Source: Ornithoclostridium faecigallinarum
Lineage (GTDB): Bacteria > Bacillota > Clostridia > Christensenellales > UBA3700
NCBI GenBank assembly: GCA_018713665.1
Contig: DVOI01000029.1
Coordinates: 1-23,891, forward strand
Reading direction: 5' to 3'
Length of the DNA: 23,891 nt
The notes below the pieces were generated by a model that did not search any database, was not told where the DNA came from, and saw only the letters and a list, made by a program, of their open reading frames with translations. The stretch's first letter is position 1; every line of letters begins with the position of its first letter. Below are positions 6,998 through 14,600 of the stretch, piece by piece. The position numbers and the translations under genes were made by a program.

Positions 6998-7015
6998 CGA
7001 CATTCGCTCAAACCT

Positions 7016-7041
7016 CCCCCGCTCAAGCGGGGGATTTTTTT
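7016..7041 (+). terminator. Intrinsic terminator of the apgM-surface protein operon
   Basis: Stem CCCCCGC/GCGGGGG with tetraloop TCAA, followed by ATTTTTTT. Confidence 0.93.
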
Positions 7042-7202
7042 GCCTCGCGCGCCCAAAATATTGCGTAAAAAGCGCGCTCTTTGCGAATCGAATTCAACTC
7101 GTTCCGCGGCAATGTTCACCGCACGCCTCTTCAATCAAAGTTGCCGCTTCATTGCCGTCGCGCCGTCTAGTGCAACGAATTTTGTGAATGTGCAAAATGT
7201 TT

Positions 7203-7231
7203 TTGACAAACCGCAAGATATGTGTTATCAT
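7203..7231 (+). promoter_or_regulatory. Promoter of tRNA-Ser
   Basis: TTGACA (7203-7208), a 17-base spacer and TATCAT (7226-7231), about 20 bases before the tRNA. Confidence 0.8.
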
Positions 7232-7250
7232 TATCTCACTTGATTGATAC

Positions 7251-7341
7251 GGAGAAATACCCAAGAGGCCGAAGGGGCTCCCCTGCTAAGGGAGTAGTAC
7301 GGGAAACCGTAGCGAGGGTTCAAATCCCTCTTTCTCCGCCA
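7251..7341 (+). tRNA. tRNA-Ser (anticodon GCT), CCA encoded
   Basis: 91 bases with the long variable arm of a class II tRNA. Acceptor GGAGAAA pairs with TTTCTCC, discriminator G plus encoded CCA. The anticodon stem CTCCC/GGGAG has loop CTGCTAA (anticodon GCT, reading AGC/AGT serine codons). The variable arm is TACGG-GAAA-CCGTA and the T-arm GAGGG-TTCAAAT-CCCTC. The last 21 bases and the following 36 recur at 7517-7573. Confidence 0.96.
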
Positions 7342-7377
7342 CCGCTTCGGGCATCGGCCTAAAGCGATCCAAAAAAG
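7321..7377 (+). repeat. Direct repeat copy 1: tRNA-Ser 3' end and flank
   Basis: 57 bp identical to 7517-7573. It begins at the C of TTC in the T-loop, exactly the same tRNA position as the tRNA-Glu repeat, and includes the last 21 bases of the tRNA plus 36 bases of flank ending in AAAAAAG. Confidence 0.95.
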
Positions 7378-7412
7378 GGAGTTTGGCACAAGTGCCACTC
7401 CCTATTTTGTTT
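7377..7412 (+). terminator. Intrinsic terminator of tRNA-Ser
   Basis: GGGAGT-TT-GGCAC-AA-GTGCC-ACTCCC hairpin followed by TATTTTGTTT. Unlike the tRNA-Glu case, this terminator lies just beyond the repeated segment. Confidence 0.88.
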
Positions 7413-7516
7413 CGCACTTTGCCTCGCCCTTCGCTCCGCTGCGACTTCGTGCTCCGAAATGGTGACGCTTCGCCTGCGGCTCCGCTATTCCGTCCTTGCC
7501 GTTCGGCTCGTCCTTA

Positions 7517-7573
7517 CAAATCCCTCTTTCTCCGCCACCGCTTCGGGCATCGGCCTAAAGCGATCCAAAAAAG
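7517..7573 (+). repeat. Direct repeat copy 2: orphan tRNA-Ser 3' end
   Basis: Perfect copy of 7321-7377, 196 bp downstream, with no 5' tRNA half before it. Its A6 run supplies, on the other strand, the T6 tract of the fucosidase terminator. The 139 bp between the copies hold the tRNA-Ser terminator and GC-rich, pyrimidine-rich non-coding DNA. Confidence 0.95.
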
Positions 7574-7600
7574 AGCGCGATCCCTTTCGGGACCGCGCTC
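7567..7600 (-). terminator. Intrinsic terminator of the mrp-fucosidase operon
   Basis: On the minus strand a GAGCGCG/CGCGCTC stem, extended by GGTCCC and GGGATC around GAAA with one mismatch, is followed by TTTTTT (7572-7567). It lies 16 bases past the fucosidase stop. Confidence 0.9.
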
Positions 7601-7616
7601 CGATTTCGCCAAGCGC

Positions 7617-9320
7617 TTATTCTTGCGTATCGGTCGCCACCTTTTCGTACAGCGATATGCTCCTCAGCACGGGGTTGGAACGCGACTGCTTGATCGTGAT
7701 GCGGACGGTGTCCGTCGTCGGCGCGTTCTCGAACATCAATATGCGGCGGTTGCCGATGATTGTGCTGTCGCCGATCAGCTGCCACTTGCCCGTCTCGGAA
7801 TTGAACACCCACACCTCGAACTCCTCGACGCGCTGGGACGAACGCTGGTCTTCGCGCAAGTCTATCCTGCCGAGCTGTCCCGGCTCGTCGAGCTTGATCT
7901 CGATGACGTACTCGTTGTTCTCCTTGCTCAGCGTATAGCCGTCGTAGGTGCTCTCGTCGAGCAGGTTTGCGGTCGTCGCCGCGTCCAAAGCGGTCATGGT
8001 CGTACCGTCGCCGACGCTTATGCTCTCGACCGCCATCGGCTCGGACATGCTCGCCTTGATCGCTTCGCCCATCTCCTTGAGTCTCTCGACGTCTTTGTCG
8101 GGGATGAGACCGTTCTTGTCGGGAGTGACGTTGAGCAGAAGACTGCTGTTGCCGCCGACCGCCTTGTAGTAGATCTGGAGCAAGTGCTCGAGCGACTTGG
8201 GACTTTGATCCCAATGATAGAACCACCCCTTGCGGATGCTGACGTCGACCTCGGCCGGATACCAAACAAGGTCCTGATACTTTTCGAGCAACTCGCGGCT
8301 GCCGAGATCTTCCGCCGTCGCGTCGACGCTGGTCAGCTCTTCCTGCTGGTCTTCGCTGGTCTGCCAATTTTGATTGGCGGCGTTGCCGCGGCTGACGACG
8401 TTCCACTCGCTCTCGCGGCTGACGCCCGCCTCGTTGCCGACCCAACGAACTTCGCTGCCCATATTCGCGGCGATGCAGCCGGGCTGCAATTCGTGGATGA
8501 GCGCTTCCCACTCCTCCATCTTGTAGTAGAACTCGTTGGAGGTCTCCTCCCCTTTTGCGCCGTCCATCCAAACGCAGAAGATTTCGCCCTTGCCGTCGCC
8601 GTCGAAATCGGGACCGTACCTGCCGTCGAGCAGCTCGCTGAGCTGGTTCATATAGAACTCGTTGTACGCCTCGGTGTCTCCGTAAGTCTCTTCGTGCATA
8701 TCCCACGGGGACAGATAGATGCCCATTTCAAGCCCGTACTTTTCGCAGCTTTGGGTCAGCTCCGCCAAAATGTCGCCCTTACCGTCCTTGTACGGACTCG
8801 CGGCGATGTCGTGATCGGTATATTCGCTCGGCCACAGGCAGAAGCCGTCATGGTGTTTTGCGGTGATCATTATGCCCTTGCTGCCCGACGCCTTGACCGC
8901 CTCGCACCATTGGTCGGTGTCAAGCTTCTTGGGGTTGAACTTTTTGGGATTCTCTTTGCCCGTACCCCACTCGCTGCCGGTGAAAGTGTTCATACCGAAG
9001 TGGACAAAGGTGTAGTACTCCAACTCCATATAGTCGAGCTGGCGCTGGTGGGACGGAGTGACGTCGATCAGACGCTGCGCCTCGGCGCCGTCCTTGGTGA
9101 CGTTGCCCTCGGCGTCCGTCTCGCCGGCAAGCGCATAGCCGTTGTTGTCGTTGGACCAGCCCTTCGCGAACTCCTCGCCTTCGGCATAGACGTTGTCCGC
9201 GTCGGGGACTTCGTAGTAGTTGTAATCGCCTTCGTCGCCGTTGCACCCCGCAAAGAAGCAGGTCGTGCAAAGACAGATCAGCGCGATCGCCGCAACGGCG
9301 ACAGTCAGTCTCTTATTCAT
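7617..9320 (-). CDS. Secreted alpha-L-fucosidase lipoprotein (GH29) with C-terminal discoidin-like domain
   Basis: 567 residues. The N-terminus is a lipoprotein signal (MNKR, hydrophobic core, lipobox FAGC with Cys26), so the enzyme is tethered outside the membrane. The catalytic domain (~88-440) has GH29 landmarks: YYTFVHFGMNTFTGSEWG (102-119), TAKHHDGFCLWPS (153-165) and VWMDGAKG (250-257), with Asp253 the expected nucleophile. The sequence style is closest to the GH29-B branch, which acts on alpha-1,3/1,4-fucose of branched glycans. Residues ~450-560 look like an F5/8-type carbohydrate-binding domain. ATG 9320 has AAGGAG upstream and sits 11 bases after the mrp stop. The likely job is removing fucose from host mucin or milk-type glycans; linkage preference is inferred, not shown. 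Confidence 0.92.
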   Translation of the reverse strand: MNKRLTVAVAAIALICLCTTCFFAGCNGDEGDYNYYEVPDADNVYAEGEEFAKGWSNDNNGYALAGETDAEGNVTKDGAEAQRLIDVTPSHQRQLDYMELEYYTFVHFGMNTFTGSEWGTGKENPKKFNPKKLDTDQWCEAVKASGSKGIMITAKHHDGFCLWPSEYTDHDIAASPYKDGKGDILAELTQSCEKYGLEMGIYLSPWDMHEETYGDTEAYNEFYMNQLSELLDGRYGPDFDGDGKGEIFCVWMDGAKGEETSNEFYYKMEEWEALIHELQPGCIAANMGSEVRWVGNEAGVSRESEWNVVSRGNAANQNWQTSEDQQEELTSVDATAEDLGSRELLEKYQDLVWYPAEVDVSIRKGWFYHWDQSPKSLEHLLQIYYKAVGGNSSLLLNVTPDKNGLIPDKDVERLKEMGEAIKASMSEPMAVESISVGDGTTMTALDAATTANLLDESTYDGYTLSKENNEYVIEIKLDEPGQLGRIDLREDQRSSQRVEEFEVWVFNSETGKWQLIGDSTIIGNRRILMFENAPTTDTVRITIKQSRSNPVLRSISLYEKVATDTQE

Positions 9321-9331
9321 AATTTCTCCTT

Positions 9332-10171
9332 TTATTTGTCCGCCTTGGCGGATTTTTTCACTTCAAAGCGCTCGATCACGGTCAATGCGTCGTCGAGCTC
9401 GGCGCACTCTATGCTCTCCGCCTTGCCCTCGTCCGACAGCGCGGCGTATTCGGGCCTGAACGGCAGACGCGCGAGCACGGGCAGCGAATACTTGGACGCG
9501 ACCTCGTCCAACTCGCCCTTGCCGAAGATGTAGTGCCGCTTGCCGCAGTCGGGGCAGTCGTACCAGCTGTAATTCTCGACGATGCCGCAGACGGGGATGT
9601 CCATCATCCGCGCCATGTTGACCGCCTTGCCGACAATCATCGACACGAGCTGTTGCGGCGACGTGACGACGACGATGCCGTCGACGGGCAGGCTTTGAAA
9701 GACGGTCAATGCGACGTCGCCCGTCCCGGGAGGCATGTCAACGAACATCAAGTCAATGTCGCCCCACTCGACCTCATCCCAAAATTGCTTGACCAAGCCC
9801 GATATCACCGGACCGCGCCAAAGCACGGGCGCGTCCTCGTCGTGCAGCATCATGTTGACCGAGATCAGCTTGACGCCGCCCTCGGTGGTCGCCGGCAATA
9901 TCTTCTTGCCGTTGCTCATCGCCGGGGTGTGCACTCCGAACATCTTGGGGATGGACGGGCCCGTGACGTCGGCGTCGAGTATCGCCGCTTTGAGCCCTCT
10001 CTTTGCCGCCGCGGACGCGAGCATCGCCGCGACCGACGACTTGCCGACGCCGCCCTTGCCGCTGACGACGCCGATGACCTTCTTTATGCTGCCGTGTTCC
10101 GCCTTTTGCGGAAGGGAGCGCGACGCGCAGTCCTCTCCGCACGACGCGCAGTTGTGATCGCATTCTGCCAT
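9332..10171 (-). CDS. mrp: Mrp/NBP35-family iron-sulfur cluster carrier ATPase
   Basis: 279 residues, the usual size for a bacterial ApbC/Mrp protein, a cytoplasmic P-loop NTPase that binds and transfers a 4Fe-4S cluster. The deviant Walker A motif SGKGGVGKSS spans 37-46, with LDADVTGPS at 65-73 and VDMPPGTGDV at 144-153. The cluster-bridging pair is Cys206/Cys209 (CPDCGK). An N-terminal Cys-rich stretch (Cys4, Cys8, Cys11, Cys15) resembles the extra cluster site of NBP35-like proteins. ATG 10171 has AAGGAG upstream and its own promoter. It is the first gene of a two-gene transcript with the fucosidase, an unexpected partner with no obvious functional link. Confidence 0.93.
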   Translation of the reverse strand: MAECDHNCASCGEDCASRSLPQKAEHGSIKKVIGVVSGKGGVGKSSVAAMLASAAAKRGLKAAILDADVTGPSIPKMFGVHTPAMSNGKKILPATTEGGVKLISVNMMLHDEDAPVLWRGPVISGLVKQFWDEVEWGDIDLMFVDMPPGTGDVALTVFQSLPVDGIVVVTSPQQLVSMIVGKAVNMARMMDIPVCGIVENYSWYDCPDCGKRHYIFGKGELDEVASKYSLPVLARLPFRPEYAALSDEGKAESIECAELDDALTVIERFEVKKSAKADK

Positions 10172-10191
10172 GGTTTTCTCCTTGCGCTTAC

Positions 10192-10220
10192 ATTGTACAC
10201 TATGTTTTGACCGATTGCAA
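10192..10220 (-). promoter_or_regulatory. Promoter of mrp
   Basis: On the minus strand TTGCAA (10220-10215), a 17-base spacer and TACAAT (10197-10192), about 20 bases upstream of the ATG. Confidence 0.75.
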
Positions 10221-10251
10221 GGTTACGCGCCACTTTTTTTCGCCAAAAGGC

Positions 10252-10277
10252 AAAGCGCGGTCCCCGAAGGACCGCGC
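10252..10277 (-). terminator. Intrinsic terminator of metK
   Basis: On the minus strand a GCGCGGTCC/GGACCGCGC stem around TTCGG, followed by TTTGCCTTTT. The stem resembles that of the fucosidase terminator. Confidence 0.85.
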
Positions 10278-10298
10278 GATTTTTCGTGCCTGTGTTTG

Positions 10299-11474
10299 TT
10301 AAGCCTCGTCTGAAAGAATTTGCGCCTTGTCTGTTTTTTCCCACTTGAAGCCCTGATTCTCCCTGCCGAAGTGACCGTAATTGGTCGTCTTGGCAAAGAT
10401 GGGACTGCGCAATCCGAGCGTCTCGATGATTGCCGCCGGGCGGAAATCGAAGTGCTTTGCGACAAGCGCCGCTATCTTCTCTTCGCTCACCTTGGCGGTG
10501 CCGAAGGTGTTGACCTGAATCTGTACGGGACGGGCGACGCCTATCGCGTACGCGACGTCCAAGCGGCACTCCTTGGCGAGCCCTGCCGCGACGACGTTCT
10601 TGCACGCATAGCGCGCCATATAGCATGCGCTGCGGTCGACCTTTGTGCCGTCCTTGCCCGAGAACGCGCCGCCGCCGTGCGGACAATAGCCGCCGTAGGT
10701 GTCGACGATAATCTTGCGCCCGGTGAGACCGCAATCTCCGTGCGGACCGCCGACGACGAACCTGCCCGTGGGATTGATCAAAAAGCGCGCGCCATCGAGC
10801 ATCTTTGCGGGCAGCGCCTCGCGTATCACGCACTCCTCTATGTCACGGCGAAGTTTCGCCATGTCGACGTCCTCGGCGTGCTGCGCGGACACTACGACGG
10901 TGTCTATCCCGACCGGCGCGCCGTCTTCGTATACGACAGTGACCTGTGCCTTGCCGTCGGGACGCAGATAGGGCAACAGACCGCTCTTGCGCACCTCGGC
11001 GAGACGCGCGGTCAACGCATGCGCATACGATATCGGCGCAGGCATCAATTGCGGAGTTTGGTCGCACGCATAGCCGAATACCATTCCCTGATCGCCGGCG
11101 CCTATCGCGTCATACGCGTCTTCGCCGCCATCCTTGCTCTCAAGACTGCGGTCGACGCCGAGCGCGATGTCGGCAGATTGTTTTTCTATCCTCGTCTCAA
11201 TCTCGCAGGTGGCGCCGTCAAAACCCTTCGCCTCGTCGTCGTAGCCTATCTCGAGCGCGGTCTTGCGTACGATTGCCGCATAGTCGACGTCGGCGGTCGA
11301 CGTAATCTCGCCCGACAAAAGGGCGAAGCCGGTGTTGCAGCACGTCTCCAAAGCGACGCGGCTGTAGGCGTCCTTCTCGAGCAAAGCGTCGAGCACGCTG
11401 TCCGAAATCTTGTCGCAGACCTTGTCGGGATGACCTTCGGTCACGCTTTCACTTGTAAACAAACGTCTTTTCAT
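10299..11474 (-). CDS. metK: S-adenosylmethionine synthase
   Basis: 391 residues, full length. MetK makes S-adenosylmethionine from methionine and ATP in the cytoplasm. Signatures are FTSESVTEGHPDKVCDKISD (6-25), GAGDQG (125-130) and GGGAFSGKD (267-275), with the substrate and metal residues His15, Asp17 and Asp275 in place. The segment after GGGAFSGKD has Gly where Pro is usual (KDGTKVDRS), and the protein is Cys-rich, but no catalytic residue is missing. ATG 11474 follows GGAGAAAG. A SAM-I riboswitch with a terminator stem directly precedes the gene, so it should be shut off when SAM is abundant. It lies downstream of rpoC; no separate promoter is evident. Confidence 0.97.
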   Translation of the reverse strand: MKRRLFTSESVTEGHPDKVCDKISDSVLDALLEKDAYSRVALETCCNTGFALLSGEITSTADVDYAAIVRKTALEIGYDDEAKGFDGATCEIETRIEKQSADIALGVDRSLESKDGGEDAYDAIGAGDQGMVFGYACDQTPQLMPAPISYAHALTARLAEVRKSGLLPYLRPDGKAQVTVVYEDGAPVGIDTVVVSAQHAEDVDMAKLRRDIEECVIREALPAKMLDGARFLINPTGRFVVGGPHGDCGLTGRKIIVDTYGGYCPHGGGAFSGKDGTKVDRSACYMARYACKNVVAAGLAKECRLDVAYAIGVARPVQIQVNTFGTAKVSEEKIAALVAKHFDFRPAAIIETLGLRSPIFAKTTNYGHFGRENQGFKWEKTDKAQILSDEA

Positions 11475-11483
11475 CTTTCTCCG

Positions 11484-11509
11484 AAAAAGCGGCGCCCAAA
11501 GACGCCGCT
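11484..11509 (-). terminator. Riboswitch expression-platform terminator before metK
   Basis: On the minus strand AGCGGCG (11509-11503), an eight-base loop, CGCCGCT (11494-11488) and TTTT. It starts six bases after the riboswitch P1 helix and ends about nine bases before the metK start, so it can stop transcription when SAM is bound. Confidence 0.85.
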
Positions 11510-11515
11510 ATCATA

Positions 11516-11612
11516 TTCTATATTTCAAGCCGTCTTGCGGAAATTAGCACCTTTCGTCGCCGAAGGTTGCTGTGCGATCGTCGAGTCCGTCTCTCCCGCA
11601 CTCTTTATAGAA
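11516..11612 (-). ncRNA. SAM-I (S-box) riboswitch aptamer
   Basis: A 97-base leader matches the S-box consensus. P1 is TTCTATA (11612-11606) with TATAGAA (11522-11516). Then come the conserved AAGAG and a P2 helix GTGCG/CGCAC containing the kink-turn segment. The hallmark CAGCAACC follows, then a P3 hairpin TTCG-GCGA-CGAA, the conserved AGGTGCTAATTTCCGC, a P4 hairpin CAAG-ACGG-CTTG and GAAA leading back into P1. These elements are in the canonical order and place, directly before metK, the best-known SAM-I target class. Confidence 0.95.
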
Positions 11613-11632
11613 CAAAACTATTCAGTTGTATT

Positions 11633-11658
11633 TGCGCGCCGCTGCGCAGCGGCGCGCA
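11633..11658. repeat. 26-bp perfect GC-rich palindrome after rpoC
   Basis: TGCGCGCCGCTGC followed by its exact reverse complement, centred between 11645 and 11646, seven bases past the rpoC stop. On the minus strand it would fold into a very stable hairpin, but AAATAC rather than a T run follows, so it is an atypical terminator, a pause or an mRNA-end stabiliser. Confidence 0.85.
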
Positions 11659-11665
11659 CATGGTG

Positions 11666-14600
11666 TCAATCTTCGTCGTCGACGATGTCGTCTTCCGCCG
11701 CAAACTTGGACGAGATATCCTCTTCGACGATGTGGCTGTCCGCCGACGCCGCCGGAACGGCGACGATGTTGCGATACAGCTTCATGCCGGTACCTGCCGG
11801 AATGAGCTTGCCCAAAATGACGTTCTCTTTGAGTCCGCGCAGATGGTCGACCTTGTTCTTGACCGCCGCCTCGGTGAGCACCCTCGCGGTCTCCTGGAAG
11901 GACGCCGCAGACAGGAAGGAATCGGTCGCGAGCGCAGCCTTGGTGATGCCGAGCAGCGTACGCTTTGCGGTTGCCGGTTCGCCGCCCTCTTCGAGCGCCT
12001 TGCGGTTCTCGTCCTCATAGGTGAAGATGTCGACATACTCGCCGGGCAGCATGCTCGTCGTGCCCTGCTTCTCAATCTTGACCTTGCGGAACATCTGTCT
12101 GACGATGACCTCGGTGTGCTTGTCGTTGATCTCGACGCCGGAGCTGCGGTATGCGGATTGCACCTCTTTGATCAGGTACTCCTGCGCGCCCCTGATGCCC
12201 TTCGTCCTCAGGATGTCCTGCGGATAGATGGAGCCTTGGGTGAGCGGATGACCGGCTTCGATGACGTCGCCCGTCTGCACGGTGAGCTTTTGACCGAAGT
12301 TGATCTTGTACTCGACCGCGTCGCCCTCTTTGGGGGTGACGATGACGACGCGCTTGTCGTCGGAAACCGCGACTTCGCCCGCGATGTCGGAGATGAGCGC
12401 CTGCCCCTTGGGCTTGCGAGCTTCGAACAGCTCTTCGACGCGCGGAAGACCTTGCGTGATGTCTTCGCTGACAGCGACGCCGCCGGTGTGGAACGTTCTC
12501 ATCGTCAGCTGCGTGCCGGGTTCGCCGATGGACTGCGCGGCGATGATACCGACCGCTTCGCCCAACTTGACGGGGTTGCCCGACGCCATGTTCTTGCCGT
12601 AGCACTTGGCGCATACGCCGTGCTTTGTCTGGCAGGACAAGATGCTGCGAATGCGAACCGTCTTGACGCCGGCCTTTTCAATCTTCTTTGCGGTGTCGGT
12701 GTCAATCAGCGTGTCCGCCTTGCAGATGACCTCGCCGGTCGTCGGATCCTTGACGTCGTCCATGCAATATCTGCCGTCGATGCGGTCGCTGAGCGGCTCG
12801 AGACCCTCAATCGCCGAGACTTCCATACCCTTGGTGTCGCCGCAATCCTGCTCGTTGACGATGATGTCTTGCGACACGTCGACGAGACGACGGGTGAGGT
12901 AACCGGAGTCCGCCGTTTTGAGCGCGGTGTCCGCCAAACCTTTACGGCCGCCGTGCGACGAGATGAAGTACTCGAGAACGGACAGACCTTCGCGGTAGTT
13001 CGCCTTGATAGGCAGCTCGATGACCTTACCGGACGGGTCGCGGACAAGACCTCTCATGCCGCAAAGCTGCGAGATCTGCGACTTGTTACCGCGGGCTCCC
13101 GAGTTCGCCATCATCCAGATGGGGTTGAACTCGCCGAGGAAGTCGTCGCCCTTTTCGTCGAACAGCTGGCTGTCAATCTTCTCCTTCGCGTCCTGCCAAG
13201 TCTTGACCGTCTGCATATATCTGTCCTCTTCGGACAAGCGGCCTCTCTTGAACTGCTTTTCGATGAACACGATGTCCTTTTCCGCCTGCTCGACAATCTC
13301 CTTCTTGCTCTTGGGAATGTGCATATCGAAGATGGACGCGGTGACCGCACCGATCGTCGAATACTTGTAACCCAACGCCTTGATCTTGTCGAGAACTACG
13401 CTCGTCTCGGTCGCGCCCTTGTACTTGAAGCACGCGTCGACAATCTTGGACAGCTCCTTCTTACCCACGCGGAAGTCGATCTCGAGATCGAGCTGCTGCT
13501 CGGGGGTTTCCCTGGGCACAAAGTGGAGATCCTGCGGAATCGCCTCGTTGAAGATGATACGTCCGACGGTCGTGTCGAGAAGCTTGCTGTAGCGCACGCC
13601 GTCGACGACCATCGTCCTGCGAATGTGGACGAGAGACTGCAATTCGACCTGCTTGAGTTGGTACGCCATGACCGCCTCTTTTTCGTCCTTGAAGTATCTG
13701 CCTTCGCCCATGCCGCCCGGTTTGACCATCGTCAGATAGTAGCTTCCGATGACCATATCCTGGGTCGGAGAGACAATCGGCTTGCCGTCGCTGAGCTTGA
13801 GGATGTTATTGGTCGAGAGCATCAAGAACCTCGCCTCAGCCCTCGCCTCAATCGAAAGCGGCACGTGAACCGCCATCTGGTCGCCGTCGAAGTCCGCGTT
13901 GAACGCGCTGCACACGAGCGGATGCAGCTTGATCGCCCTGCCCTCGACGAGCACCGGCTCAAACGCCTGGATGCCGAGTCTGTGCAATGTCGGAGCACGG
14001 TTGAGTAGCACAGGATGATCCTTGATGACGTCCTCGAGGATGTCCCAAACGACGACGTCCTGCGCCCTCTCGATCACGCGCTTGGCGTTCTTGATGTTGT
14101 TGCACTTGCCCATGTCGACGAGCTTTTTCATCACAAAGGGCTTGAACAGCTCCAGCGCCATCTCCTTGGGGATGCCGCATTGATACATTTTGAGCTCCGG
14201 TCCGACGACGATGACCGAACGTCCGGAATAGTCGACGCGCTTGCCGAGCAAGTTCTGACGGAAACGTCCCTGCTTGCCTCTGAGCAACGCGGTGAGCGAT
14301 TTGAGCTCTCTGTTGCCGGGACCGCTGACCGCCTTGCCGCGCCTGCCGTTCTCGATCAGGGCGTCGACAGCCTCTTGGAGCATCCTCTTCTCATTGCGGA
14401 CGATGATGTCGGGCGCGCCGAGTTCGATGAGCTTCTTGAGCCTGTTGTTGCGGTTGATGACCCTGCGATAGAGGTCGTTGAGGTCGCTGGTCGCATATCT
14501 GCCGCCGTCGAGCGGAACCATCGGGCGCAGCTCGGGCGGAAGCACCGGGAGCACGTCGAGAATCATCCATTCGGGACGGGAATTCCCCATGCGGAACGAC

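Noticed and set aside
4847..7003. 718-codon minus-strand frame opposite the surface protein
   Set aside because: It is a long shadow caused by GC-rich codon use. The plus frame has a ribosome site, an operon overlap, a signal-anchor helix and a terminator; the antisense peptide is Arg/Asp/Val-rich nonsense.
7383..9533. 716-codon plus-strand frame opposite the fucosidase
   Set aside because: Antisense shadow of a clear GH29 enzyme; it begins inside the tRNA-Ser terminator.
11613..11669. Promoter for metK overlapping the rpoC stop (TTGACA 11669-11664)
   Set aside because: At 16-18 bases spacing the -10 position falls in the GC palindrome and has no TATAAT-like sequence.
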